DNA of 6,909 nt from Bacilli bacterium (GCA_028685275.1 JAQUEG010000037.1:1-6909); one strand, 5' to 3'. Positions 1 to 6,909 are shown, numbered from the stretch's first letter. The notes: generated by a model from the sequence alone, not told the origin. Program-made: numbers and translations.

Positions 1-299
1 ATTGTAAAACCTTGCAGAGCTTCTAGAAATTCGCTTGGATATTTTATTCCTGGTCCTATTAATATTGAAAAAAAATCTCTAAACGATGACTTAGACATTA
101 ATTTGCTTCGTATATTTGAAGTAGATTTGATAATATCATAAAAGCCTTAAATAATACGAAAGACCAAACAGGTATCAAAGGCAAAATGTTATATATGCCG
201 ATTCGGGTTAAGGTATCAGGCGCCATGCATGGACCAGAATTACCACAAACAATTTATTTATTAGGAAAAGAAATAGTCTTAAATCGACTAAATAACTAA
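1..299 (+). pseudogene. gltX: Glutamyl-tRNA synthetase, C-terminal fragment broken by three apparent frameshifts
   Basis: This is the 3' end of a gene for the enzyme that attaches glutamate to tRNA(Glu) in the cytoplasm; the 5' part lies outside the window. The clearest part is 126-299, whose product contains [17 protein letters not shown] followed by a YLLGKE-type ending. This is the typical anticodon-binding C-terminus of bacterial GltX. Upstream, the coding signal moves between frames: 8-31 reads NLAELLEI in frame 2, 31-126 reads YFIPGP and then LLRIFEVD in frame 1, and 126-299 reads FDNIIKAL onward in frame 3. Restoring one base in each of three runs (A at 6-9, T at 30-31, T at 126-128) gives one continuous, family-like C-terminus. 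Either the gene is decaying or these are deletion errors near a sequence end. The family assignment is firm; calling it a true pseudogene is not. It sits 22 bases before cysS and is probably in the same operon. Confidence 0.8.
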
Positions 300-321
300 T
301 ATTATTTATTAGGAGGAAATT

Positions 322-1722
322 ATGAAATTATATAATACTTTAACTAAGCAAGTAGAAGAATTTGTCCCGCATAAAAAAGAGGAAGTTACTTTATATACCT
401 GTGGGCCTACCGTTTATAATTATGCTCACATTGGTAATTTGCGAACTTATATTTTCGAAGATATTTTAGAAAAGACGTTAAGATATATTGGTTATAATGT
501 AAAAAGGGTAATGAATATTACTGACGTTGGGCATTTGGTTTCAGATGCTGATGCAGGTGAAGACAAAATGCTAATGAGTGCTAAAAAAGAAGGAAAAACC
601 ATGGCTGAGATAGCTGATTTTTATACAAAAATTTTTTTTGATGATATAACTAAATTAAATATTAGAAAACCAGATATTATTCAAAAAGCAACTGATCATA
701 TTGACCAATATATTAAAATGATAAAAAAATTATTAGAAGAAGGTTATGCTTATCAAGCAGGAGGAAATGTTTATTTTGATATTAGTAGAGCAAAAGAGTA
801 TTATCAATTATCTGGAAAAAAAGAAGAAGATTTATTAATTGGGGTACGTGATGATGTAACGGAAGATAAGAATAAAAGAAATCCATTTGATTTTGGCTTA
901 TGGTTTACTAAATCTAAATTTGAAGAGCAAGAAATGAAATGGGAATCACCTTGGGGTTTGGGTTATCCTGGTTGGCACATTGAATGTTCAGGGATTAGTA
1001 TTAAATATTTAGGTGAATACCTAGATATTCATTGTGGGGGAGTTGATAATATTTTCCCACATCATACTAATGAAATAGTCCAATCAGAAGCTTATTTAGG
1101 TCATAAATGGTGTAATTTTTGGGTTCATGGTGAACATCTAAATGATAAAACGGGTAAGATGAGTAAATCAAAAGGAGAATTTTTAACTATTACTTTATTA
1201 GAAAGTAAAGGTTATCAACCAATTGTTTATCGTTTTTTTTGTTTACAATCGCATTATCGTAAACAGTTAGTATTTACATATGAATCGTTGGATATTGCTA
1301 CTACATCGTATAATAAATTAAAAAGTCGAGTTAATAATATTGAAAATGACGACATGTCATTGGACAATAATATAATTAAAAACTATCAAAATAAATTTAA
1401 GGATGCTTTAAGAAGTGACTTAAATACCGCTAATGCTTTAACATGTTTCTATGATTTACTTAAAGATAATAATGTTAATAATAATACTAAATTATATTTA
1501 ATTAAGGATTTTGATAAAGTGTTATCTTTAAATTTGTTAGATAATCAGCAAGAAACAAGTCCTGTATTAGAAAAAGAAATAAACGATCTAATTAAAGAAC
1601 GAGAAATTGCTAAAAATAATAAGGATTATCAAAAAGCTGATCAAATTAGAGATACATTAAGTCAAAAAGGTGTTATTGTAAAAGATAATAAAGAGGGAAC
1701 AATTTGGGAATTAAAAAAATAA
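322..1722 (+). CDS. cysS: Cysteinyl-tRNA synthetase
   Basis: This cytoplasmic class I synthetase activates cysteine with ATP and loads it onto tRNA(Cys). The protein has 466 residues, the usual length for bacterial CysRS. The Rossmann catalytic core shows the HIGH-type signature as HIGN at 36-39 and KMSKS at 279-283. The four ligands of the zinc that selects cysteine thiol are all present: C27 in TCGPTVY, C222 in GWHIECSG, and H247 and E251 in FPHHTNE. Their spacing matches the well-studied E. coli enzyme. The C-terminal third is the helical, lysine- and asparagine-rich anticodon-binding part, with a QKADQIRD-like segment near the end. The start is fixed by AGGAGG at 311-316, five bases before the ATG. 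Two T8 runs (632-639 and 1233-1240) are in frame, so the sequence here is clean. The gene follows gltX closely; in many Firmicutes gltX and cysS are neighbours, with cysE often between them. There is no T-box leader in the 22-base gap. Confidence 0.97.
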   Translation: MKLYNTLTKQVEEFVPHKKEEVTLYTCGPTVYNYAHIGNLRTYIFEDILEKTLRYIGYNVKRVMNITDVGHLVSDADAGEDKMLMSAKKEGKTMAEIADFYTKIFFDDITKLNIRKPDIIQKATDHIDQYIKMIKKLLEEGYAYQAGGNVYFDISRAKEYYQLSGKKEEDLLIGVRDDVTEDKNKRNPFDFGLWFTKSKFEEQEMKWESPWGLGYPGWHIECSGISIKYLGEYLDIHCGGVDNIFPHHTNEIVQSEAYLGHKWCNFWVHGEHLNDKTGKMSKSKGEFLTITLLESKGYQPIVYRFFCLQSHYRKQLVFTYESLDIATTSYNKLKSRVNNIENDDMSLDNNIIKNYQNKFKDALRSDLNTANALTCFYDLLKDNNVNNNTKLYLIKDFDKVLSLNLLDNQQETSPVLEKEINDLIKEREIAKNNKDYQKADQIRDTLSQKGVIVKDNKEGTIWELKK

Positions 1723-1729
1723 GGAGGTG
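1721..1729 (+). promoter_or_regulatory. Strong ribosome binding site overlapping the cysS stop codon
   Basis: The sequence AAGGAGGTG is a near-perfect anti-16S match. Its first two bases are the last two of the cysS TAA stop, and the GGAGG core ends seven bases before the ATG at 1735. The overlap indicates that the metallopeptidase is translated from the cysS message and fixes its start codon. Confidence 0.85.
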
Positions 1730-1734
1730 TCGAG

Positions 1735-2397
1735 ATGTATTTATGGTTATATTTTATTCCAATAATTATTATTTTAGGAGCACAAGCATTAGTTAAAAGT
1801 GCTTATAATCGTTATCGCGCTGTAAAAAATGAAAAAGGTTTAACTGGTTTTGATGTGGCAAGGAAAATATTAGATATGAATGATTTAAAAGATATTCATA
1901 TCGTTGAAACCAAAGGTTTAATGGGTGATCATTACGATCCTAAAAGAAAAGTTATTAGATTATCAAAAGAAGTGTTTCATAACAATAGTATTGCTTCAAT
2001 TGCAATTGCTGCTCATGAATGTGGGCATGCGATTCAACATAAAGAAAAATATTTATTTATTCGTATTCGCAGTTTTTTAGTACCATTTGTTAATTTCACT
2101 TCGAAGATTGGTTATGTTATTTTATTTATTGGTTTTTTTGCTTCATTATTAGATTTAGCGTTTATTGGGTTAATGTTATTAGCTACTACTTTATTATTTC
2201 AATTAGTTACTTTACCAGTAGAATTTGATGCTTCTAAGCGTGCTCATAAAATAATGGTAACCGAGAACTTTACTAGTACAAATGAAAGTAATCAAGTTAA
2301 AAGTATGCTAACAGCAGCAGCATTAACTTATGTGGCGTCTTTAATTGCAAACTTACTAGAAATATTAAGATTATTTTTAATGTTACGTGATCGTTAA
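1735..2397 (+). CDS. YugP-like membrane zinc metallopeptidase
   Basis: This is a 220-residue integral membrane protein of the zinc peptidase family typified by Bacillus subtilis YugP (Pfam Zn_peptidase_2). The zinc site is visible as HECGH: H94 and H98 are the metal ligands and E95 the catalytic base. E163 in VEFDAS is the likely third ligand, in the family's conserved downstream motif. A conserved GLMGDHYDP segment at 61-69 precedes the active site. Hydrophobic stretches at about 2-19, 112-136, 140-160 and 194-217 suggest an N-terminal anchor, a central membrane hairpin and a C-terminal helix. Length and motif order fit the family. The substrate is not known and cannot be read from the context; a role in membrane protein turnover would be inference. 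It lies 12 bases after cysS and is the last gene before the intergenic gap, so it is probably the end of the gltX-cysS operon. Confidence 0.9.
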   Translation: MYLWLYFIPIIIILGAQALVKSAYNRYRAVKNEKGLTGFDVARKILDMNDLKDIHIVETKGLMGDHYDPKRKVIRLSKEVFHNNSIASIAIAAHECGHAIQHKEKYLFIRIRSFLVPFVNFTSKIGYVILFIGFFASLLDLAFIGLMLLATTLLFQLVTLPVEFDASKRAHKIMVTENFTSTNESNQVKSMLTAAALTYVASLIANLLEILRLFLMLRDR

Positions 2398-2459
2398 ATA
2401 ATTAAAAGAATATTATTGATTCATGTTGTAAAAAATAAATATATGCCAATTCTTTTTTA

Positions 2460-2488
2460 TTTACATCATTGGTTATTAATGGTATAAT
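2460..2488 (+). promoter_or_regulatory. Sigma-A type promoter with extended -10
   Basis: TTTACA at 2460-2465 (one mismatch to TTGACA) and a perfect TATAAT at 2483-2488 are separated by exactly 17 bases. TG at 2480-2481 followed by one base adds an extended -10. Transcription should begin near 2495, giving a leader of about 16 bases before the ATG at 2511. It is the only promoter of this quality I noticed in the intergenic gap. It probably drives the AI-2E gene, the kinase-like gene and alaS. Confidence 0.8.
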
Positions 2489-2498
2489 TTTCAAAAAT

Positions 2499-2503
2499 GG
2501 GGG
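2499..2503 (+). promoter_or_regulatory. G-rich ribosome binding site deciding the start at 2511
   Basis: A GGGGG run followed by AA lies seven bases before the ATG at 2511, and only one base before the in-frame ATG at 2505. The spacing favours 2511. It is a weaker anti-16S match than the binding sites of the neighbouring genes. Confidence 0.6.
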
Positions 2504-2510
2504 AATGTTT

Positions 2511-3662
2511 ATGCCCAGAAAATTTTTAAACGAAAAATTAGATGTTATAAGATTAAATGAAATAATAAAATTAGGCGGTACTATTTTAAAAGTAGCGTTT
2601 GCCTTTTTTATTATAATTGGTATTTATGCAATAACATTAATTTTAAATGAGTGGCAAATATTTTCTTTTATATGGCAAATATTTAAAACATTAACACCGT
2701 TGTTTATTGGCTTGTTTATTGCTTGGTTATTATCGCCTTTTGTTAATTACCTGGAACAAAAAGGATTAAATCGAATACTAGGAACAATAATGATATATAT
2801 TATTATGTCAGTTTTATTATATTTATTACTTACTTCTATTTTTCCATTAATATTAATGCAAATAAATGAATTTTTAACAATATTACCCTCTCTTTTAGAA
2901 ACAATGACTAATTGGGCTAATAAAATGATATCTAGTTTTGATGAAATAAAAATAATTGATACGGAAATTATAAAAGCTGATATATTAACCTATATTAATA
3001 CAGTTATTACATCACTTGCTACTGAAATTCCAGAAATGATTATGAATTTGGTTAAAGGTTTGTTTTCTACAGTTGGTATTTTTGCTATTAGTTTAATTAT
3101 TGGATTTTATTTATTATTTGATTTTAATAACATTAGCAAAAGATTTTTTAGTATATGTCCTAAAAAAATCAAACATGATGTGCAAAGTATAGCCTTAGAA
3201 ATTAACACTTCTTTATTAGCGTACATTAAAGGAACTTTATATATAAGTATTATTATATTTATATCTAGTGCGGTTATGCTTTCTTTAATTGGGGTTAAAG
3301 CACCGCTTTTATTAGCACTGATTATTGGTGTTACTGATATAATTCCTTACATTGGTCCATATATTGGTGCTTTTCCAGCCGTTATTATTGCTTTTACCGA
3401 CAGTGCAACAATGGGTATTTTAACTATCGTCGCTTTATTTTTTATTCAAGTATTCGAAGGTAATTTTATTCAACCATTAATAATGAGTCGTACGATGAAA
3501 TTGCATCCCGTTAGTGTTATTGTGGGAATTTTAATATTTGGTTATTTCTTTGGCTTATTAGGTATGATTTTAGCAACACCATTAGTGGCGATTATTAAAA
3601 CAATTTTTATGTTTATAAATAAAAAATATGATATTTTAAAGTTTATTCGTAATAACACATAA
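2511..3662 (+). CDS. AI-2E family membrane transporter (YrrI/YtvI-like)
   Basis: This is a 383-residue polytopic membrane protein of the AI-2E transporter family (Pfam PF01594), whose members include exporters of autoinducer-2 and Na+(Li+)/H+ antiporters; the substrate here is unknown. A hydrophilic N-terminus of about 24 residues is followed by hydrophobic segments at about 25-46, 55-78 and 88-113. Next comes an amphipathic stretch at 115-182 typical of the family, then segments near 183-205, 240-262, 264-296, 300-320 and 334-370. The family signatures are D276-IIPYIGP, Q321-P322 in NFIQPLIMS, and H332-P333. The reading frame stays open upstream to a TTG at 2469, but that codon lies between the -35 and -10 boxes and is upstream of the predicted transcription start. 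The ATG at 2511 is therefore the likely start. In B. subtilis the family member yrrI lies beside alaS, which matches this neighbourhood. The next gene starts 14 bases after the stop. Confidence 0.92.
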   Translation: MPRKFLNEKLDVIRLNEIIKLGGTILKVAFAFFIIIGIYAITLILNEWQIFSFIWQIFKTLTPLFIGLFIAWLLSPFVNYLEQKGLNRILGTIMIYIIMSVLLYLLLTSIFPLILMQINEFLTILPSLLETMTNWANKMISSFDEIKIIDTEIIKADILTYINTVITSLATEIPEMIMNLVKGLFSTVGIFAISLIIGFYLLFDFNNISKRFFSICPKKIKHDVQSIALEINTSLLAYIKGTLYISIIIFISSAVMLSLIGVKAPLLLALIIGVTDIIPYIGPYIGAFPAVIIAFTDSATMGILTIVALFFIQVFEGNFIQPLIMSRTMKLHPVSVIVGILIFGYFFGLLGMILATPLVAIIKTIFMFINKKYDILKFIRNNT

Positions 3663-3666
3663 TAAT

Positions 3667-3671
3667 GGAGG
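3667..3671 (+). promoter_or_regulatory. Ribosome binding site deciding the start at 3677
   Basis: GGAGG lies five bases before the ATG at 3677. The earlier in-frame ATG at 3665-3667 overlaps this site itself and has no binding site of its own, so it is not the likely start. Confidence 0.8.
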
Positions 3672-3676
3672 TTATA

Positions 3677-4255
3677 ATGGAAATATTTAATCATAATCCG
3701 AAAATATATTTAATTGGTGGCAAAGCACATCATGGTAAAACAACAGTTGGTCGTATTATTATTGAAGAATATGAAAAAAAAGGTCAAAAAGCCGCCCGTT
3801 TGTATTTAATGAAATATGTTAAAGATTATATAAAGGAATATTTTGGCTGGGATGGTAGAGAAGAAACTAAACCACGTGAACTTTTGCAAGTTTTAGGTAC
3901 GGATATTATCAGAAAAAAATTAGGAAAAGAATATTTCTATGTTAATCGAATTATCGAAGACATTGAAATATTATCATACTTTTTTGATGTAATTGTAATT
4001 GATGATGTTAGATATAAACTTGAAATTGAAGAAATTAAGAAAAAATTTAGTAATGTTACTGCAATTAAAATTATAAGAGAAAATAATGTTGATAATTTAA
4101 CTGAAAAACAAAAACAGCATCCAAGTGAGGTTGATTTAGATGATTATAATAAATTTGATTATGTTATTATGAATGATATAACAATCAATAATTTAGTTGA
4201 AAAAACAAGAACAATGATTAAGAAGGAGAACGAAAATGAAAACAATGACAAGTAA
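3677..4255 (+). CDS. P-loop kinase-like protein resembling phage-type dNMP kinases
   Basis: This is a small soluble P-loop NTPase of 192 residues. A Walker A motif stands near the N-terminus (G15-KAHH-GKT, with K21 and T22 as phosphate-binding residues). Downstream are a charged WDG segment, RELLQVLGTDIIR at 67-79, IDDVRYKLE at about 108-116 with D109, D110 and R112, and HPSE at 148-151. The order P-loop, LLQ-x-x-GTD-x-x-R, D-x-R is what I associate with deoxynucleoside monophosphate kinases of phages, which transfer phosphate from ATP to dNMPs. In those proteins the D-x-R motif is usually followed by an N-E pair; here the pair is L115-E116. The function is inferred from motifs only; another nucleotide or small-molecule kinase is possible. 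The start at 3677 is set by GGAGG at 3667-3671. The 3' end overlaps alaS by 20 bases, so the two are probably translationally coupled. Base composition resembles that of its neighbours, so there is no sign of recent transfer. Confidence 0.8.
   Translation: MEIFNHNPKIYLIGGKAHHGKTTVGRIIIEEYEKKGQKAARLYLMKYVKDYIKEYFGWDGREETKPRELLQVLGTDIIRKKLGKEYFYVNRIIEDIEILSYFFDVIVIDDVRYKLEIEEIKKKFSNVTAIKIIRENNVDNLTEKQKQHPSEVDLDDYNKFDYVIMNDITINNLVEKTRTMIKKENENENNDK
4223..4228 (+). promoter_or_regulatory. alaS ribosome binding site inside the kinase-like gene
   Basis: AAGGAG lies seven bases before the alaS ATG at 4236, inside the last codons of the preceding gene. It selects 4236 over the next in-frame ATG at 4245, and suggests that ribosomes finishing the upstream gene help open the alaS start. 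Confidence 0.8.
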
Positions 4256-6909
4256 TGAAATTAGGGAAATGTATATTAAATATTTTGAAGGACAAGGACA
4301 TCAAAAATTTCCTAGTGCGTCATTAATTCCAGATAATGATCCAACCTTATTATGGATAAACGCAGGTGTAACACCATTAAAAAAATATTTTGACGGGAGT
4401 GAAATTCCTAAAAATCGAAGAATTGTATCTTCACAAAAATGTATTCGTACGAATGATATTGAAAATGTAGGAAAAACCGCTAGACATCACACTTTTTTTG
4501 AAATGCTTGGTAATTTTTCGGTTGGTGATTATTTTAAAAAAGAAGCAGTTGCGTTTTCTTATGAATTATTAACTAGTGAAAAATATTTTGGTATGGATAA
4601 GGACAAGCTATATATTACTGTTTATCCAACTGATGAAGAAACTTATAATTTATGGTTGGAAATTGGTGTTGATTCAGATCATATTATAAAATTAGAAAGT
4701 AATTATTGGGAAATAGGAGAAGGACCTTGTGGTCCTGACACGGAAATTTTTTATGATCGTGGTAAGAAATATGATCCTGATAATTTAGGGATTAAATTAT
4801 TAACTGATGAAATTGAAAATGATCGTTATATAGAAATTTGGAATAATGTTCTTAGTCAATATAATGCTAAATCGGGGTTTAGTCGTAAAGAATATCCTGA
4901 ATTACCAAGTAAAAATATTGATACAGGAATGGGTTTGGAACGTATGGCATGTGTATTACAAGGAACTGAAACTAATTATGAAACTGATTTATTTATGCCG
5001 ATTATTGAAGAAGTTAAAAAAATTAGTGAACAAGAATATCATGGCGAAATGTCATTTAAAGTTATTGCTGATCATATAAGAGCATTAACTTTTGCTATTA
5101 GTGATGGTGCTGTTTTTTCAAATGAAGGACGTGGTTATGTTTTGAGAAGGTTATTACGTCGTGCTGTCCGTTATGGTAAAAAACTTAATATTGAAAAACC
5201 GTTTATGTACCAATTAGTAGAAGCAGTAGTTAAAATCATGGGAAAAACTTATCCTGAATTAAAAGATAATCAAAGTAATATTGAAAAATTAATATTAAAG
5301 GAAGAGAAACTTTTTCATAAAACCCTATCTAGTGGTGAAAAAAGATTACTAGAATTAACTAATAGTAATATAAAAGAAATTTCTGGTGAAGATGTTTTTA
5401 AATTATATGATACTTATGGGTTTCCTTTTGAACTTACACAAGAAATTTTAGCTGAAAAAGGATTTACAGTTAGCATTAATGAATTTAATGAATGTATGCA
5501 GAAACAAAAAGAAAAGGCCCGTCAAGCCCGAAAAAAAGAAGCAAGTATGAAAACCCAAAATAAAGCATTTTTAGATTTTAAGACGGATAGTACTTTTATT
5601 GGTTATGATGATTATGAATGTATAACCGAGGTAATTGGCTTAATTAAAAATGAAGAGTTAGTTTCTGAGTTATATGGTAGTGGTTATGTTATCTTGGAAA
5701 AGACCCCATTTTATGCTCAATCTGGAGGACAAGCACCTGATAAAGGTACAATTGAAGGAAAAAATTTCGATGCTGAAGTTGTTGATGTTATAAAAGGACC
5801 CAACAAACAACATATTCACTTTGTAAAAGTTCAAAAAGGAAAAATTAAAATGGGTACGAAGGTAAATGCTAAGATTGATGTTGAAAGACGAGAAAGTATT
5901 ATGAAAAATCATAGTGCGGCGCATTTGTTATTGGAGGCTTTAAACGAAACATTAGAAGGGGAAATATTACAAGCTGGTGCGAGTGTTGGATCAAAATCTT
6001 TTCGTTTTGATTTTACTTGTACTGGTAAAGTTACAGATGAAGATCTTGTTTTAGCTGAAAAATTAGTTAATGAAAAAATTCAAACTAAGGTTGATGCAGT
6101 AATCGAATATATGCCTTTAACTGAAGCAGTAAAAAAAGGTGCAATTGCTTTATTTGTTGATAAATATGATGATGTTGTTAGAACGGTAAAATTATATGAC
6201 TCTTTTGATTTATGCGGCGGTACACATGTTAAAAACGTAGGTGATATAAACCGTTTTGCAATTAAATTAATTGATTCTAAAGGGACCAATGTATATCGAA
6301 TTGAGGCAGTTACGGATAAAAATATTGAAGATCAATTATTTGCTGAAATCAAACCATATAACGATGAAATGAAAAAATTATTAAGTAAAGCTAAAAATAT
6401 TGTAGAAACAGCATATATTGAAGATATTAATTTAGATTTTGATGTTAAAATCGACAATTCAAAACCAACCTCTTATCAAGACGTTATTTTTAATCGTAAT
6501 GAAGTGGAAATGATTAGAGAACAAGTAAAAGAATTAGAAAAAAATTACTATCAACGTAAACAAGAAACAGCATTATCTGATTTGGACCATTTCGATCAAT
6601 TTATTGAGGAGAACGCTATTGGTGAATATATTGTCACTAAAGTTGAAAATTATGATCTTTCAATTTTAAAACAATTAATTGATAAATTAGTTGATAAATT
6701 AGATAAAGGGTTTGTTTTTATTGCAAATGTTACTAATAACAATGTTAATTTTATTGCTAAATGTCATAAAGAAATAAGTGCTCAAGTTAATTGTGGTGAC
6801 TACATTAAAGCAGCTTCGGTTAAAGCTAAAGGTAATGGCGGTGGTTCTAAAGTATTTGGTCAAGGTGGCGGTAACGACATATCATCATTAGATGAAATAT
6901 TAACAAAAG
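4236..6909 (+). CDS. alaS: Alanyl-tRNA synthetase, C-terminal end cut by the window edge
   Basis: This cytoplasmic class II synthetase charges tRNA(Ala) and removes misattached Ser and Gly. I read 891 codons with no stop. Bacterial AlaRS has about 870-880 residues, and the frame already reaches the terminal LDEIL-like segment, so only a few residues should be missing. The catalytic core shows motif 2 at 87-95 (FFEMLGNFS), GPCGPDTEIFYD from 163, and motif 3 at 229-236 (DTGMGLER). The editing domain has TPFYAQSGGQ at 490-499, H559 and H563, and C660-GGT-H664, the zinc and editing residues. The C-terminal C-Ala domain carries glycine-rich runs at 868-870 and 877-879. Two departures from the usual family sequence are visible: HSAAH where HSATH is common (A562), and Q495 where the motif usually has Glu. 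GPCGPDTEIFYD is the form I associate with Firmicutes. It is the third gene of the unit read from the promoter at 2460-2488. Confidence 0.97.
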   Translation, partial: MKTMTSNEIREMYIKYFEGQGHQKFPSASLIPDNDPTLLWINAGVTPLKKYFDGSEIPKNRRIVSSQKCIRTNDIENVGKTARHHTFFEMLGNFSVGDYFKKEAVAFSYELLTSEKYFGMDKDKLYITVYPTDEETYNLWLEIGVDSDHIIKLESNYWEIGEGPCGPDTEIFYDRGKKYDPDNLGIKLLTDEIENDRYIEIWNNVLSQYNAKSGFSRKEYPELPSKNIDTGMGLERMACVLQGTETNYETDLFMPIIEEVKKISEQEYHGEMSFKVIADHIRALTFAISDGAVFSNEGRGYVLRRLLRRAVRYGKKLNIEKPFMYQLVEAVVKIMGKTYPELKDNQSNIEKLILKEEKLFHKTLSSGEKRLLELTNSNIKEISGEDVFKLYDTYGFPFELTQEILAEKGFTVSINEFNECMQKQKEKARQARKKEASMKTQNKAFLDFKTDSTFIGYDDYECITEVIGLIKNEELVSELYGSGYVILEKTPFYAQSGGQAPDKGTIEGKNFDAEVVDVIKGPNKQHIHFVKVQKGKIKMGTKVNAKIDVERRESIMKNHSAAHLLLEALNETLEGEILQAGASVGSKSFRFDFTCTGKVTDEDLVLAEKLVNEKIQTKVDAVIEYMPLTEAVKKGAIALFVDKYDDVVRTVKLYDSFDLCGGTHVKNVGDINRFAIKLIDSKGTNVYRIEAVTDKNIEDQLFAEIKPYNDEMKKLLSKAKNIVETAYIEDINLDFDVKIDNSKPTSYQDVIFNRNEVEMIREQVKELEKNYYQRKQETALSDLDHFDQFIEENAIGEYIVTKVENYDLSILKQLIDKLVDKLDKGFVFIANVTNNNVNFIAKCHKEISAQVNCGDYIKAASVKAKGNGGGSKVFGQGGGNDISSLDEILTK

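Noticed and set aside
36..39. The cysS class I signature HIGN (residues 36-39 of the protein) instead of HIGH as a possible defect.
   Set aside because: HIGN is the normal form in bacterial CysRS. All zinc ligands and KMSKS are intact. (Start and end given here are protein residues of cysS, at bases 427-438.)
114..131. The TGA at 117-119 as a tryptophan codon in the gltX frame, which would suggest the mycoplasma genetic code.
   Set aside because: The residues read upstream in that frame do not look like GltX and hit TAG and TAA stops. A one-base gap at 126-128 gives a much better protein, and all other genes use TGG for Trp.
2404..2458. Possible terminator: AAAAGAAT at 2404-2411 and ATTCTTTT at 2449-2456, followed by further T residues.
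   Set aside because: The stem has eight pairs, only one of them G-C, and a loop of about 37 bases. It is too weak to call a terminator in such AT-rich DNA, though the gap is where the first operon should end.
2424..2465. Imperfect inverted repeat between GTAAAAAATAAA near 2428 and TTTTTTATTTAC near 2453-2464, which could be an operator beside the -35 box.
   Set aside because: The arms mismatch at two positions and consist almost only of A and T, as expected by chance in this composition.
4846..5079. Open frame on the + strand of 77 codons.
   Set aside because: It lies wholly inside the conserved alaS coding sequence in another frame, including motif 3, and has no recognisable content.
5670..6289. 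Two open frames on the - strand (5670-5924 and 6080-6289).
   Set aside because: Both are antisense to the conserved AlaRS editing domain, start without a plausible ribosome binding site, and encode nothing recognisable.

Overview
The window is a strongly AT-rich bacterial chromosomal segment with every gene on the + strand. It reads as housekeeping DNA of a low-GC Firmicutes/Mollicutes-type bacterium. Tryptophan is written TGG and the genes end cleanly under the standard bacterial code, so a TGA=Trp mycoplasma is unlikely. An Acholeplasma/Izemoplasma-like or Erysipelotrichia-like host fits best; this is inferred from composition, Shine-Dalgarno strength and protein style, and no marker gene fixes it.

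Layout: (1) 1-299 is the C-terminal end of glutamyl-tRNA synthetase (gltX). It is recognisable only if three single-base gaps, each in a homopolymer, are restored. (2) 322-1722 is a complete cysteinyl-tRNA synthetase (cysS), 22 bases after gltX. (3) 1735-2397 is a YugP-like membrane zinc metallopeptidase whose ribosome binding site overlaps the cysS stop. (4) 2398-2510 is the only real intergenic gap. It holds a near-consensus sigma-A promoter with an extended -10. (5) 2511-3662 is an AI-2E/YrrI-type membrane protein. (6) 3677-4255 is a small P-loop protein resembling phage-type deoxynucleoside monophosphate kinases. (7) 4236-6909 is alanyl-tRNA synthetase (alaS), which overlaps gene 6 by 20 bases and runs off the window within a few codons of its expected end.

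The genes look like two transcription units. gltX-cysS-yugP is read from a promoter outside the window. The AI-2E gene, the kinase-like gene and alaS are read from the promoter at 2460-2488. The three synthetases charge Glu, Cys and Ala tRNAs. An AI-2E family gene (yrrI) next to alaS is also known from Bacillus subtilis; the kinase-like gene between them is the less usual element. No T-box leader is visible before cysS or alaS.

I found no mobile element, CRISPR array, RNA gene or clearly new system. The points most worth a second look are the clustered gltX frameshifts, the phage-type kinase homologue coupled to alaS, the two start-codon corrections supported by promoter and RBS positions, and an altered residue in the AlaRS editing-site motif.
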